A DNA stretch of 64,000 bases from Grifola frondosa (GCA_001683735.1 LUGG01000020.1:62001-126000); one strand, 5' to 3'. Shown: positions 43,664-56,373, numbered from the stretch's first letter. Made by a program: numbers and translations. Notes: generated from the sequence alone by a model not told the origin.

Positions 43664-44856
43664 ATGGCCGAGTTTATCTCGTTTGGATATCGAATTATAT
43701 GGATTTCTCTGCTGGCTCTCGTGTCGTACATCTTCCGCCGTCGCCTCGCAGGTCATCTTCTTTCCATTCAACGTATCTCCCTTGGCACACTCTCCCTCCA
43801 TGGCGTCGAATATTCGGGGACACTATATAGCAATGCGTACGCATTCACTTTCACAACGCCGATGGTGACTCTCCGGCTGCAGATCCCCTCGTCCTCCGAG
43901 CCGCTTTGGTTGACTCTCACGGTGTACTCCATCTTCTTCACCTCCACCACGTGCGACATTTCCACGGCAAAGCTCAAGGTCGTGCTCTGGTTCTTCCCGT
44001 TGCTCCAACGGCGGACTGCCGGTCCGTGGGCAGACGTTGCACTCGAGGACCTCGTCATCAAGGTTCATAGCAGCACGCAAACACCATACTGGATCCAGAA
44101 GCTACGGCAGAATGTTGTGGGCGCGGTCCTGGCAGGCGAGATTCTGCGCGTGGATGATTTCTGGACCAGCATACGGTTCGCTAACCTATCTGAGCCCATG
44201 GCGAATCCGCAGGATCAGTCCAGTGCATCCGACGACGAAAGGAGGAAGACCAGCTGGAGAGCGACGAGACTTCCAGCGAAGATGACTTTCCACCGGAGTC
44301 ATACGGCGGAGGCAAGGTCCAGCCATTCGAAACTCACGACACCGACGAGATGAGGTTCTCGATACTAGCGCGGCAGCTGCACATCAACAACACGGAGGGG
44401 CGCATCTACACCTTCGGAAGGGTCGACGCCCAACTCCGGCGGAACTGGAGTACCGACCAAGGCAGCTTCGTCATGGTGTCGGAAGAGAACCGCTGGACGC
44501 GTGTACACTGGCCGTACCAACGCGAACGGCCTCTGGGATGGTGGTCGTGCGTTGTTGTTTCGCTCCCATATTGATCCTGATGCTGATATCCCGCGTATGA
44601 TGCAGTCAGCTCGCGCTCTCGCTGTTCAACTTCCCGTCGGACTGCGTGCATTCCCTCAACTACCCGATGAGCAACATGAACCTCTATGTCACGAGGCTCG
44701 ACATTACATTCGACAGATTCCGCGTAAGTGCTCGCGCGCGGGGTACGTATGCGTGCGCTGAGATTTCCTGCGTGCAGATCCGCGACGCTGAGCTCCTGCG
44801 CCAATCGATATCGCTCATCCGGGAGAAGTCGATCACGTCGAAAGTTGATTGGGGAG
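43664..44856 (+). pseudogene. N-terminal part of an FMP27/BLTP2-like bridge lipid-transfer protein
   Basis: A hydrophobic N-terminal helix (IIWISLLALVSYIF) is followed by LLSIQRISLGTLSLHGVEY, LEDLVIKVHSS, EGRIYTFGRVDAQLRRNWS, ENRWTRVHW, NYPMSNMNLYVTRLDITFD and RDAELLRQSISLIREKS. This is the start of the very long fungal FMP27-type proteins, which form lipid-conducting grooves at ER contact sites. Introns near 44530-44611 and 44729-44778 are visible. The frame shifts near 44239 (A-run) and again around 44510. After KVDWGG (44856) a donor-like GTGTGT appears, but no further FMP27 sequence follows before the next gene, so more than 80% of the usual protein is absent. Truncated remnant or assembly break. 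Confidence 0.75.
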
Positions 44857-45314
44857 GTGTGTTCTTTGATACGCTTGCGGACATTTTTGCCTGCACGCGA
44901 TGATTATTGTTGTGTTGGTTACGCGCGAACTTTTTAGAACATGATATTGGTATAGATACACGACACATTGTAGCATACACTTGGTCTGGGGGCCCCGTCG
45001 ACATTAGTGCGATGCTAAAAGGTGACCCGAACAATCAATCAAGCATCAATCTTGATTTTTACCAGCAGGCAAGCCCGATATTAACATCATCTGGTGAGGG
45101 TATTAAGAAACAACATGTCCAGTTAAATAATCTCGCGGCAGCGATGACGTGCCGCGGACCATAATAGGTCCGAATCAGCATCCTAAAGTCCCAATCAAGC
45201 ATACGCTCATATTCGCATCCCGAATTCCGCACTGGCGATCACCATCTCAATCACATCGCGACACCAGGCTGTCCAAAGCATCAGCACGATCCCGATGCAG
45301 AAGACGGGGCACAC
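44857..45314. other. Short stretch after the FMP27-like truncation
   Basis: No recognised coding sequence. This is where the rest of the FMP27-like gene should have been, so it includes the break point. Confidence 0.35.
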
Positions 45315-47640
45315 TCACCTCCACGTCCGCATTAGAAGAGGCCACCGAGATCCGCTGCTGCTGCGATGCCGGATCCTTGAACGGATCGAGCGCACGGAGG
45401 AACGAGGGCGATACTGCGCCAGCCCGCGCACGCGCGCGACGGTCCCGAATGGGTCCGACACTTCATCGGGTGTGAGCGACGTGCGGGTGCCCGGCGCCGC
45501 GGAGACCAACCGCGGGCTCGCCACGGTCGACTCGAACATGCGCATGCGTGGCTCGGGGGTAAACGTGGGGCTCGAGAACGTGCTGGAAGATGGAGGTACG
45601 ATCATGCTGTCGACGGGGGACGCACGCGAGTCTGAGCTGTCAGAGACGCCGGTCATCCAGGTCACGTTGCGCGGGCGCGAGCGGCGCACGCGGAAAAGAA
45701 TGAACACGAGGGCTGCGAGGACGACGAGGCTTCCGATGACGCCGCCAACGATGGGGCCGGTCATCGAAACGGTTGATGACCTGGAGTAAACGAGCTAAGT
45801 CGTATGCAGAGCGTTCATTAAGCACAGATGGACTCACCTTGTGGAAGTACTCGTGTTGGGTATGCCGGGCAGCACAGTCGTGAGCACAACAGATGCACTG
45901 GTGGTCGCTGAGAACGACGTAATGGTGCTCCCACCGGATGTGATGGTCACAGGAACCGAAATAACCACGGAGGTAGTGAAGGATGATAACACAGCAGTTT
46001 CTGTCGGGTTATTATCTGCTAACTGAGTTCCCGGTGATGATGGTGGAGGAGTTGTGGCGGCATTAGACAGGGAGGTCGTCTCAGTCCCAGTCACAGACGC
46101 TGAAGCTGAAGCTGCATTGTTTGCAGCCGAAGACGTCGTGTCGATAACAGTTGCCGACGATGCATTGTTTGTGATGGTAGTATCCGTTTCGGCGGGAGCC
46201 ACAGACGTCGCATCGCTTGTGGTTGCTGCAGTCGTGTCGGTGGGAGCCAAGGACACAGACGGGCTGCCAGTTGGTGGAACCGTGGCGGAAATAGATACGG
46301 TAGCAGAAGCAATGACACTGGCGTCTGACGTGGCAGGTGACTGCGTTGCGTTGGACGATGTCCCACTTTGAGATTTCTTACCACCGCCTCCATTGGACGC
46401 CTTGGGCGGGTCAGACTTCTTCGGCGGGCTCGGAGAAGATGTGCCTTCAGGCTGTCCAACCCCCAATTTCCCCTGCCTGCAAGCATAGATGTCAGAGCAG
46501 CCAAATCATGGGTATCGACTTGGGAACATACGTGGTTACATTTTGGTCTATAGAAGACACGTTTGAAGCGACTGAGGAAGGGGGGAAGCAGCAGGTGCGG
46601 TTGGCGAGAATGACGGAGTGGACGTCGCGGCGTCAGATGTTTCCACCGCGATAGTCGATGTAGTAGCGGAGGAATCCGACACTGTAGATAACGGGTTGGC
46701 AGCCGTGGTAGATTCTGACACCGTGGGCGACGAGGCAGCCGCCGTAACCGAAGAAACCGAAGAAGAGGTAGAAAGGAACGAGCTCGACGATGTGGCAGCG
46801 GCAGTAGACGCTGTTAGTGAAGCGGACAAGGGAGAAGATGTCGCAGATAGCTGCGACACACTAGAAGATGCGGAGTCCGTGATTGGAGTAGACGAGGGGA
46901 GAGATGCCGATGAGGTCGCCGTGTTCGAAATCACAGACGTCGTGCCAGCAGAAGTCGGCACTGAAGCTGAGTCACTGGATTGTGGCTGAAAGGAAGTGCT
47001 TTCGCTCGCGACAGAGAGCGAAGTCGTGGGCAGCGGGACGGAAGAGACGATCGTAGTAGCCAATGCCGTGGCTGAAAGTGAAGCCTGCGATGATGTGATA
47101 GCTGAAGATGTTGCTGATGCCTGATCCAAGTTGGAAGATGTTGTCTCCCCAGATATTGTTGTTGCGTCCAGCGTAGAAGTAGAAGTCGATAGAGCTGACA
47201 GCAAAGAAGTACCTGAAATCACTTCAAACGATGACGAGACGGCTGTACCCTCAGATGATGTTGACGAGACAACATTTGAAACGGAACTTGAAACCAATGA
47301 TGTGATGGGCGACGTAGACGCGTCAGACGCAGAGCCGGTGAGGCTAGCCGTGGTAGTGGAGAGAACGGACACCGAAGGAGTCGAATCGAGCGAAGACGAA
47401 GAGGCCAAGAAAGTCGTCCCAGACGAAGAAACAGCAGTGCTAGCCTGCGCTATAGAAAGTCCTGCGCATGGATCAGGCGCTGGACGTCTTGGCTCGAACC
47501 GAGACAATGTTTAGGCTCTGAAGTGTCAAAAGGTTATGGGCATGACCGAGGTTATTAGCCAAGCCCAAGATACTCACCACCTGCTGTGCTACCAGGAAAA
47601 GACAGAGAATCTGTGCGATTCAACGCCAGACCCTGGATTA
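45315..47640 (-). CDS. Ser/Thr-rich single-pass membrane protein (cell-surface sensor-like)
   Basis: Three minus-strand exons carry it: about 47505-46532, 46476-45838 and 45780-45315; a further 5' exon probably lies near 47640-47570, where a hydrophobic stretch (IAQILCLFLVAQQ) could be a signal peptide. Exons 1 and 2 are almost entirely Ser/Thr/Ala/Val, mucin-like, so heavily O-glycosylated. Exon 3 has one membrane helix (GGVIGSLVVLAALVFILF) followed by RVRRSRPRN and a Ser/Arg-rich cytoplasmic tail. The layout matches WSC/Mid2/SKG6-like wall-stress sensors, but no WSC domain is visible. The frame breaks at a G6 run (46580-46585, plus strand), cured by one base. The start is unresolved. Confidence 0.65.
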
Positions 47641-50600
47641 AAGGAGGCATAACGTCCAAAAAACGTTAACGCCAGCGCGCAGCTTGTATAAGAAGAGGAC
47701 GAAGGGGCAAAGCACTTAATAGGGAACCATAGCTAGGTGATCTGGGGATGTGCGTTCCGTCGGTATCGTGATGGTCGCGACCACTGGTCGCTGTGGCGAA
47801 TGTCCAGATGTAGCGCTATTAGTAACATGGGACGAAATGGCAACATCTCAAACCATCTCTCAAAGGTATTTTGTTCGTCAAAGTTATCAGATTGCAGCAA
47901 GAATACATGTAGCTACATGGACGTGGATGAGAGGAGCTCGAGAGCGAGATGGACATGAAGTTCAGAGATTTATGCTGTTGCCGCTATAGGTTTGCCAGAT
48001 GTTGCCAGTTGTGAGTTGGAGATTGACAGTTGCTGTCCAATCATCAACTTTGTTCCCGTTGGGATCTGTGATCGGCCCCACGTGACAAACGCGCCCCAGT
48101 TGGTCTCCTTGGACGCAAAATTTTGTCCACGCTTAAACCACCATCGGTCTTTCTACACGACTTTCATGGCTTCAGCACAAGCTCTAAGCACTTTTTACGG
48201 CTAAATTGCGCAGAAGCCAGCGGTTACAGTGTGGTCATACGATCACGATATCGCACAGTCCCATTAAACTGCGCATATACCCTATGGGCTCCATAGTCTG
48301 CATGATACGACAGGTGCGTTGTTATATCATATTCATGACCATGCCAAATGAGCTGATTATGCTGGCAGTATCTAGTAGTGACTAGTGAACTGTTGTGCTG
48401 AATTGCGTTAGCGGAGAGTTGAGGGTTCCCCGCAGTCCAGGCGTTCTGACCGCTGTTCAAACCTTTTTGGTGGTAACCTGTCTTACATCTGTCATGCATC
48501 ACTGCCAGCATAATCACCCCAGGCACAAGGGGGAAAGGAGCATTGCGCCAGAAGATACCACCGGTCATCATTTTCTCCAACGTCCGTGGCCGACGGAATT
48601 ATGCACGCGCGCCCCGAGTGTGCCGTGGGGATGCATGAACAGCTCGAACGACAGTGAAGCTATTCTTTAACAAGTTGGTGATTCGAGCATCGCTGGTAAG
48701 AGTACTTCCTTGATTGCAGGCTCATCCCAAGTAGCACTTATTACGAACTTCCTCAATCCAGGGGCCCAAAGTACCGCAGCCGCTTTAGCGTCGAGGGGGC
48801 GTTCCGCTGTTCTGGAGCTCTGAAATGTCTATAGGCTGTGCTCCCTTGCTATAACGACTCAATTGCTGGCGGTCTTGCGGTTGTTCCATGGCTTTCGGAT
48901 ATGACTTTGGATGCGATCCTCGTTCCTGCCTAGCCGTTCGTCCGACAATCTCGGGGTTAGACTTCGCTCCGCTCCATCTCTGCTTCGGCGACTGGTCTGT
49001 ATACGTGAATACGCTTGTCTGCCTGGAGCCTGCAAACTAATTTCGCTTAGGAGCAGCTTGGTCGGGTCCTCGGGTTTAGAACCATTCGTCTGTTCTCTTT
49101 CGTGTCGACTAATTATCCTGGCCATGCGTCTACTCGGAATTGGAAGCCAGAGAATCACATGACACGCCACCATATGCTCGCACTCTCAGGGTCCCGGTAC
49201 TATATATGTACCGTTACCTTCTATCTGTCGCCCCGGCGCTGGTGGAGTCTTGTCTTTTCCTATTGAGTGTATCTGTTCCTGTCGCCGTGTCTCTTTCCAC
49301 CGGCGGTTCGATGGCACCCAAAGCCACTAGCTTCATTAGCTCCTATTATACGTCGCCCGGCCAGTGCCAGCTGTACGTCATTCGCCTGCGCGCGCTGCGA
49401 TCCTCCGATCCAGGCGAACGCTGCATGATATCAAGAACGTGTAGGCAAACTCTGACGAGGGAACCGCAGTGTAGAGTTGGGTCGCCACAAGCCACATCGA
49501 GCAAAACTCTCCCGCGGCATTTTCGGTCCTCACAGTGCGGGACGTTACGAAGCCTCCGTGGTTCCTGCGCAGCCTAGCAAGACGTTCGCCGCAACTCTCG
49601 GAGGGTCGCATCAGCATCTCAAAGTCTCCGTCGCACCACGCGCCAGCCCTTTTCCTCGAGGACCCTGCTACATGTGTCGGCCGTCCTCGGCCCCGTTGCC
49701 GCGTTCTCAGGCTCTGCAGACTACAGCTTCCGCGTTCTCGGAGACAATATGGCAGACGGTGCGCGCGCGGCGCGATTCAACGGCAGAACGATCTCCAAGT
49801 GCTTCTGCCCTTCGTTTCGCGCGGGCGCACACACGTGATGCCTACCGGCGTCCTAATGAGTGTGCGGGCGCGCACGCATGTCACTGTTCCCTGGACGCGC
49901 GCAGCTGCGGACGGACTTCGTGGGCGGGGTGCGGCGGCACGTCCTTCGACCCTGTGGCCCATGCGCTGGCCAGCTTCGCGACATTAGCTTTTCCAGTGGC
50001 GGCTGCCTAGTGCCCGGACGCATCTTGACTCATTCGTGACACCTCTGCGTCATCAATCACTCGCCTGAGCGCTGTCTTCTGCAGCTCGCGCCGCTGCGTC
50101 CGGAGACCGTGCCGTGTCCCGCTCAGGGCATTGTCACGGCTTGCAATTGTGCAAATGCGATCCCCATGGTGACGCTGGGGCCTGAGCTGCTTGCATTCGC
50201 ATGCGGCGGTGGACGCCGGTGGCTCTACTGATGTTCTGGGGACCGCCGGATCAGATGGCGACCTCGCGCTCACTGCAAGTATGTGCGTCTACTGGACAAC
50301 GTTTGTTGGAAGCCTAGCTTTATGTGCGTGATCGACTGATCGCACACGCTCAAAGTTTGTCTACAAGCCTCGCCAACACAAGACGGTCGTGGCGCTTGAG
50401 GCGTAACACTCGTTCGATAACTCCAAGGGCAGCCCGCCAGTTTCGGACGATGCGGCTAATCGCCACCCCTTTGTGGTTAGTTTGAACGATAAATGCGAAG
50501 ACGGAGGCTGCGGGATGCTTGGGCGCTGAGACCCATGATCGTCGCGGCCAGATGTGTCTGCCGATGGCTGAACATTGCACGCCTTCGACGCAGAAGTCGT

Positions 50601-51180
50601 GCGCCAGCTGCTGCGTGCAATGTGTATTGTGAAGACTAATCGACTGCGCGAGATGGTAATGCCGAGACATCGTCGGGATGGAAGAGGAGTGGAATGTTCT
50701 TCTATTAGATCCTTGGGTCTCGATTCCCATAAATCCTGGGCCGGGGCATTGTGTTGAGGTCGATGAAATGGCCGTCTGTGCCCGTCGAACGGTGTTTTGG
50801 CTGCTCACTTTCCGAAGGAACGCTTCCTTAAATATCTCATAGCGTCCCTCGCCGAGTAGCCTCAGGTATCTCACGCAGCGATACTTGGTTGGCACTAACC
50901 AATCGCGGAGCTCTAAGTATAGCAGTTCTGCGTTTTCCAGATAGCGCCGGGCATATACGCCGAGTCCGCCGCCCGTTGTGAGATACGAAGGGGACTGCTG
51001 TACCTGAAACCATATGTCGAGGAAAATGAAGGGCCGAGTATAATATGACCCGTTTTGATGACAGTGTGTCCGAGAATTGCGAAGAATGCTCGGTAGAAAC
51101 AAGGTATCGCTGGCGGTGGCTAGGCCGTGTGTCGGGTGTTCCGAGTCATATGCCATGGGTTTCTAGAAAAGTGCTATCGG
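47641..51180. other. 3.5 kb without a recognisable gene
   Basis: Several overlapping frames exist (for example minus 51156-50350, about 268 codons, and plus 49477-50010), but none shows a known domain. 49.4-50.2 kb is GC-rich and codes Arg/Ala-rich text in all frames, as expected from composition. Some may be decayed genes. Confidence 0.35.
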
Positions 51181-51429
51181 GAGCGGTTCTAGTGGTGGGT
51201 GGAGCGAAAGACGTGTCCGCCTGCGTCTGTTTTGAGAAGGTCCGGCCGAAGGATATAAGGCGCAAGTATTAACGGTGGTGCACTGGAATATTAAAGTAAG
51301 TTTGATCGATGGACGGCCGGAGAGAGCCGGTGATATGGGCGGGGTGATCTTAGGAGATTGTTCGCGGAGCCAAGTTGGGACATGCGAGGCCGGAAAAGGC
51401 AATTGTGGACGTCGAATATTCTATCGCGC

Positions 51430-51880
51430 TTGAGTGATGCACTTTTGGGTCAGAGAAGCGTTGGACGCTCTTGGACGTTTCCTGGTGCCTGTCTTTGTCC
51501 GCCCGTGCATGTGCCCTGTAGATCCCTCCCGGCCCTCTCGTCCTCCCTGCTTTCGCTGGGCGCGTCCCCCCGACAACTCACTATTGTTCCCGAGCCACCC
51601 ATCTCTTCTCTCTCTCCCATCCATCTCACCTTCATCCCGCCCTTCCCTCACCTAGTCTGACTATACTAGCCCAACTTGGACACAACATCTCAGACACGGC
51701 GGCACCGCGGTCGTCGCATTTGGTCGTCTCAAACGGCCCCTCTCGCCAAAGGTACTTACTTGGTTCTCCGCTTCTCACACTTGACTTTTCCGTAACCCGA
51801 GCGCCCAGGACATACTACCGCCCGCCCCACTTCTCTCTTCTTTCTAGTCTGCCGCGATCTCTCCGCGTTCCCCCTTGCCC
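51430..51880 (+). promoter_or_regulatory. Pyrimidine-rich leader of the G-alpha gene
   Basis: Strongly C/T-rich on the plus strand (for example TCTCTTCTCTCTCTCCCATC), which is common in promoters and leaders of highly expressed fungal genes. Donor GTACTT near 51751 and acceptor TTTCTAG ending at 51847 may mark a leader intron. No clear TATA box. Confidence 0.4.
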
Positions 51881-54690
51881 ATGGCCAGCAATACTCTACA
51901 GCAGCCCACCTCCTCTCGCCCCCGTACCCTCTCCGACCCTCTCGCTGCCGCCCTTCTCCCTCCTGCAAATGAGACGCCTGCACAACGCGAGCAGAGACTC
52001 CGCGCAGAGGAGGAGGCGAAGAGGCGCAGCGAGAATATCGACAAGATGCTCAGGGACGACGAGAAGGGCAAGCGCCGAAAGAAGACCGTCAAGGTCCTCC
52101 TGCTCGGCCAGAGCGAGAGCGGAAAGAGCACAACACTGAAGCGTGAGTTTCCATTCCATCATATATGCGGTGGACGAGGCAGTATCGGAGGCATCGTGTG
52201 CGCGGTGATTGCGTTGCATCGGTGCATTTGGCTGTGCACGGACGAACAGTTTCGGCGGGAGCACAGAGCAAGGATGCTGTGAGTGCGCGTCCCTTTTATA
52301 ATATCCCCGTCTTCGTATTCACATGTACCCTCGTCTTATATGTCAGATATATCCAGCCGGTGAACTATGATCGCTCAGACCTGTCTATTTTTCTCATGGT
52401 CGGGTGCTCAAACGCTACCGATACGTTTTTCTCAGCTTGCAGTTAGATATATGCGCATATAATCAGCTTTTGGTTGTGTTTCTGAGTCTGCAAGCCCATG
52501 CGCAGGCGTGCGGGGCTGGGGTGGGGGTCTTCCCAAAGGAAGTAATCTTCCTGGGATTTTATTTTCGGTCCCCCATACAATTTGCATCCTGCGCAGCCAC
52601 GTCTAGGGCAGACGTCACTATTTGTCTATCAAGTTTACCCTCACAGCAATCATCCCTCCGATCTTGCCTCGGACGTAACGTAACTTTGCACTATGTTACT
52701 CACCGTGTTTTGCAATTTCACAGAGTTCCAACTCTTGCATACCCCCGCTGCATTTCACGCAGAGCGAATAGCATGGCGCTTCGTCATCTACGTGAACCTT
52801 GTCCGCTCCATCCGCCGGTAAGTCGTGACATATGCCATCCCCACTTATAGGATGCGCTAATTTCTGACATACCACACAGCATCTTGGAGGCCATCGCCCC
52901 AGATGACACTCTCAATAATAGCTTGGATGAAATCGATGATTTCGAGTCAACTGAAACGGCCTCCATCATCATCACCGCTAACGGGCGTCCTTCCTCGTCG
53001 CTCTCTGGGACCTTCGTGCCTGCATACGACACCTACCGCAAGCGCCTCGCGCCGCTGCTCGACCTCGAGCAGCGCCTTATCCAGCAACTCTCAGATCCCG
53101 AAGGCAACGACGAGCACGAGGTGACGCACCTGCCTACCCAGAACTGGGATGCGCACGTGCATGCGTACTCCATGCACGCCGCGACCTCGACCGCCTCGTT
53201 CAACGGACGGCCTGCACCGCGGATCATGATCCCCGGTGCGAGCGTGTCAGCGGGGCCGCTCTCGCCCGCCTCGCCGACGTCGCCAGTGGCGTCGCTGAGC
53301 GGCGGGGGCGAGATCGCAGTGAGCACGACGTCGAACTGGAAGAAGGCGTTATCGCTGAGGCGGATCCAGAGCCCGAAGAGCGCACACTCGGGCGAGCTGC
53401 ATGGATGGTGGGAGGACCCGAGCGACCCCGTGCATGTGCTCAACCGCTGTGCCCCCGCGATGTCTGAACTTTGGCGCGACCCGAAGGTGCGCCAGCGGCT
53501 TGCAGAGAAGCGCTTGAGGCTCGAAGAGAGCAGTGGGTTGTGAGTGCCTCGGCGTCCGTTCGTCACATTGTAGTCGTCTCTGATAATGTCTGGCTTTGAT
53601 ATAGTTATCTGGACGAAATAGAGAGAATCACTGCGAAGATGTACTTTCCGACAGATGGTGAGTGGGCGCGCTGCGTTGTCTTGTCAACGACCGTGCTTAT
53701 CTTCATTATCCACGAAGATGATGTTCTCAAAGCCAGGCTCAAGACCACCGGCGTCATGGAGCACACGTTCTCCCTGACTAAAAGCAGCGAGTTTCGAGGG
53801 GTCGAATGGAAGATATACGATGTCGGGGGCTCGAGGAACCAGCGACAGGCTTGGGCACCGTACTTCGATGATGGTAGGTTGCGTGGTTCGCGGTCTACAT
53901 GTCGTGCTGTTCACATTTACGGGTCTAACTCTCACCGCTTTTCTTTATAGTCAACGCCATCATTTTTCTTGCACCGATCAGCGCGTTCGATCAGGTTTTG
54001 GCAGAGGTGTGTGTCGGATCTTTCTCTCGGAGTGTTGGGTGATCATCATAGTTCCGTTCATCTAGGACCCCGGAGTAAATCGTCTGGAGGACTCGCTCAT
54101 GCTGTGGAGGTCTGTCGTGTCCAACAAGCTCCTCGCGGATGTCAACATCATATTGTTCCTAAACAAATGTGACCTGCTCAAGGTGCGTTGAGCAAATTGT
54201 GTGGTTTATGGAGCTGGTTGATTTATATATCGGCGAGCAGGCGAAACTCGAGAGCGGTGTACGACTGAGCCACCACATGACGTCGTATGCGAACAGGCCA
54301 AACGACTATGAATCTGTGGCCAAATGTACGTGCTACTACATTCTCCGTCCGTGTTGGACTGTCCTCACCGCAACTTACTCCGTAATATTAGATTTCCGAA
54401 ACAAGTTCGGGATATTACATCAGTCGTTCTCGCCGAACAAGTCCAGGGAGCTATTCAGTACGTATTCTTCTCTCCACTCTATGCACGTCTCAACTGAAGA
54501 GCCGTCCGGTGTTAGTCCATCTGACGTCTGTGACGGATACTCGGAAAACACATACCATTATAACCAATGGTAAGTTCGGTAACTTCCTTCCCCCGAGTTT
54601 CGCCCTTTCCCAGGCTGACAGTGCCCTCCATCTCCCGCAGTCCGGGATATCATACTTACGGGGAACCTCAAATCTTCCTCTTTAATGTAA
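51881..54690 (+). CDS. Heterotrimeric G-protein alpha subunit with large insert and altered switch II
   Basis: Eleven exons join in frame to 550 residues: 51881-52142, 52724-52817, 52880-53539, 53605-53657, 53718-53873, 53951-54006, 54066-54182, 54241-54325, 54392-54457, 54516-54569 and 54641-54690. G1 is LLLGQSESGKST (residues about 73-84), switch I LKARLKTTG keeps the catalytic Arg, G3 is DVGGSRNQRQAW, G4 is LFLNKCDLL and G5 reads LTSVTDT where TCAT is usual. Exon 3 inserts roughly 150 Ser/Pro/Gly-rich residues in the helical domain. The usual switch II Gln is Ser, so GTP hydrolysis should be poor. There is no N-terminal MGC lipidation motif. Intron 1 is long (581 bp). Expanded G-alphas occur in many Agaricomycetes. 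Frame and splice sites are intact. Confidence 0.92.
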
Positions 54691-55191
54691 TTAGGCACGT
54701 CCTGCGTGCCTTTGTGCGCTGTGCAACGAGGTGAGCTGCGTCCTCACCTCTGTCCCACGTCGAGCCACTAACTGCTCTCACGCTGTGTCGTTCTCTTCTA
54801 TCCTATCACTGATAGAAGGTTCCGATGTAATGTATTTTGCATAGTTTATAGCTGTAATCTGGACTCTTATACGTGCGAATTCCCTCCTTGTTCTAAGAAG
54901 CGCGTGTTTTGATACTTCCCCGAACGTCTGATGATTTCCCATTGGCTGATACTTACAACCCTTGCTGGGACTGTCCCAGACTTACTTCTAGTGATGGTCG
55001 ATAATTGTACGGATGCGCGTGTGCTACTTAGTTGTTGCGTTGTTCATTGTGTGGCTTGCACCGGAGGTTACGTCGGTAAAACCCGAATAAGAACGCGTTA
55101 CGCGATGTTGACGCGACGCGGAGTTCCGCGTCGCGTACGTCACGTGCACGTATATTCTTGCTGCCTTCATCGAGAAGTGATCTAAAATCGA
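54691..55191. other. Intergenic region between G-alpha and RidA
   Basis: Holds the presumed G-alpha 3' UTR and the RidA promoter. Nothing else recognised. Confidence 0.4.
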
Positions 55192-55962
55192 ATGCAGTCT
55201 GCCCTCCGTGTCGCACCTCTTGTCTCTGCTCTCCGCACCAGTCGCCCCTTCCTCACAAAAAGTTTCCTTCTTGCGAGAAACTCTCCGACACCGAAACGCA
55301 CCATGAGCACCACCCATCTCTCTCTCTGGTTTCTACCCCCCGTAAGTCCGAATCGCAATGTTCGATCTCGCCGGGCTCGCTGACCATGCTGGCGATCATG
55401 TCGGCGAATCCAACATGCGGTACATGACGCACAGACGCGCCCGCCGCTGTGGCCCGTATACGCAGGCCGTGCGTGTCGGCGACCTGCTCTTCCTCTCCGG
55501 TTCCTCGGCTTGGACCCGTCGACTGGGAAACTGGTGCGCACAATCGCGATTCATGATGCGTCTCACAGTATGTCTAATATTGTAATATTGCGTACTCAGG
55601 TCCCAGCGGCGTCGAGGAACAGGCAAAGCAGGCGCTCAAAAACATGAAGGCGATCATCGAGCGGGCGGCAGCGAGCTCGGGAAGGTCGTCAAGACCACCG
55701 TGCGTCCGCCCTGCCCGCACGCCGCGAACAAGCCGAGAGCTGACCTCTGTTGCGCGGCAGGTGTTCTTGCAGTCGATGGACGACTTCGCCGTCGTGAACG
55801 GAATATACTCCGAGTTCTTCGAGCACACAAGCCGGCGCGCTCGGCCGTGCAGGTCGCGCGGCTGCCGCTGAACGCGCTGTTCGAGATCGAGAGCATCGTG
55901 AGGTGCGTCGCCCTTGTACGTGGTTTGCGGGATGCGCTGACGTCGTACATAGTGTAGCGTAG
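55192..55962 (+). CDS. RidA/YjgF/Mmf1-type imine deaminase, with about four apparent single-base losses
   Basis: The N-terminus (MQSALRVAPLVSALRTSRPF, basic and hydroxylated) looks like a mitochondrial targeting sequence. The domain follows in pieces: GPYTQAVRVGDLLFLSG, LDPSTGKL, PSGVEEQAKQALKNMKAII, VFLQSMDDFAVVNGIYSEFF and ARSAVQVARLPLNALFEIES, ending SVA. Such proteins hydrolyse reactive enamine/imine intermediates from amino-acid breakdown. Introns lie at about 55343-55433, 55534-55601, 55696-55760 and 55902-55952. The frame breaks near 55452, 55500, 55667 and 55825, each fixed by adding one base. TAG at 55960-55962 ends it. Likely a functional gene. Confidence 0.88.
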
Positions 55963-56292
55963 CTGGGTAACCCGGTGGAATGTATGGAATTGAAGACAAA
56001 GAAGTCGATTTGGAGCAGTGTATCTAGGACTTGCATAGCATCTTGCCACAGACTAATCACAGAAATGTTTCCTCGTTCGAGGAAGGTATTCTGGATAGTG
56101 TCGACTTGTCTTGACTAGCATTCTTGACTTGTACCCAGTTTCGAAATACATATTTTCCTGCAGAATCGCGTTTAGCCGGTGGTTTGACCTGTCCACAGGT
56201 CTGCTGCAAGGCTGCAAATGATTGGCATGATCAATGAAATTTGAAAGTTGGAGAACGCGCAAGTATTACAAAAATGTTGGATTATTCCCAAA

Positions 56293-56373
56293 TGGCCAAC
56301 GCCGGGGTCGAACCGACGACCTTGGCGTAACGGTATATTAGCACCACGCTCTAACCAACTGAGCTAGTCGGCC
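56293..56373 (-). tRNA. tRNA-Ile (AAU) with a short intron
   Basis: The minus strand folds as a full cloverleaf: acceptor GGCCGAC/GTTGGCC, D arm GCTC..GAGC, anticodon stem TGGTG/CGCCA, T arm GTCGG TTCGACC CCGGC, discriminator A. The anticodon loop is CTAATA...A with anticodon AAT. Seven extra bases (TACCGTT) just 3' of the anticodon fit a tiny intron at the canonical 37/38 position. Mature length would be 74 nt before CCA addition. Confidence 0.92.

Noticed and set aside
45834..47514. Plus-strand acidic ORFs (Asp/Glu/Val-rich)
   Set aside because: Reverse-complement shadows of the Ser/Thr/Ala-rich minus-strand exons.
50350..51156. 268-codon minus-strand ORF as a gene
   Set aside because: No domain, no splice support and mixed composition; kept only as part of a region note.
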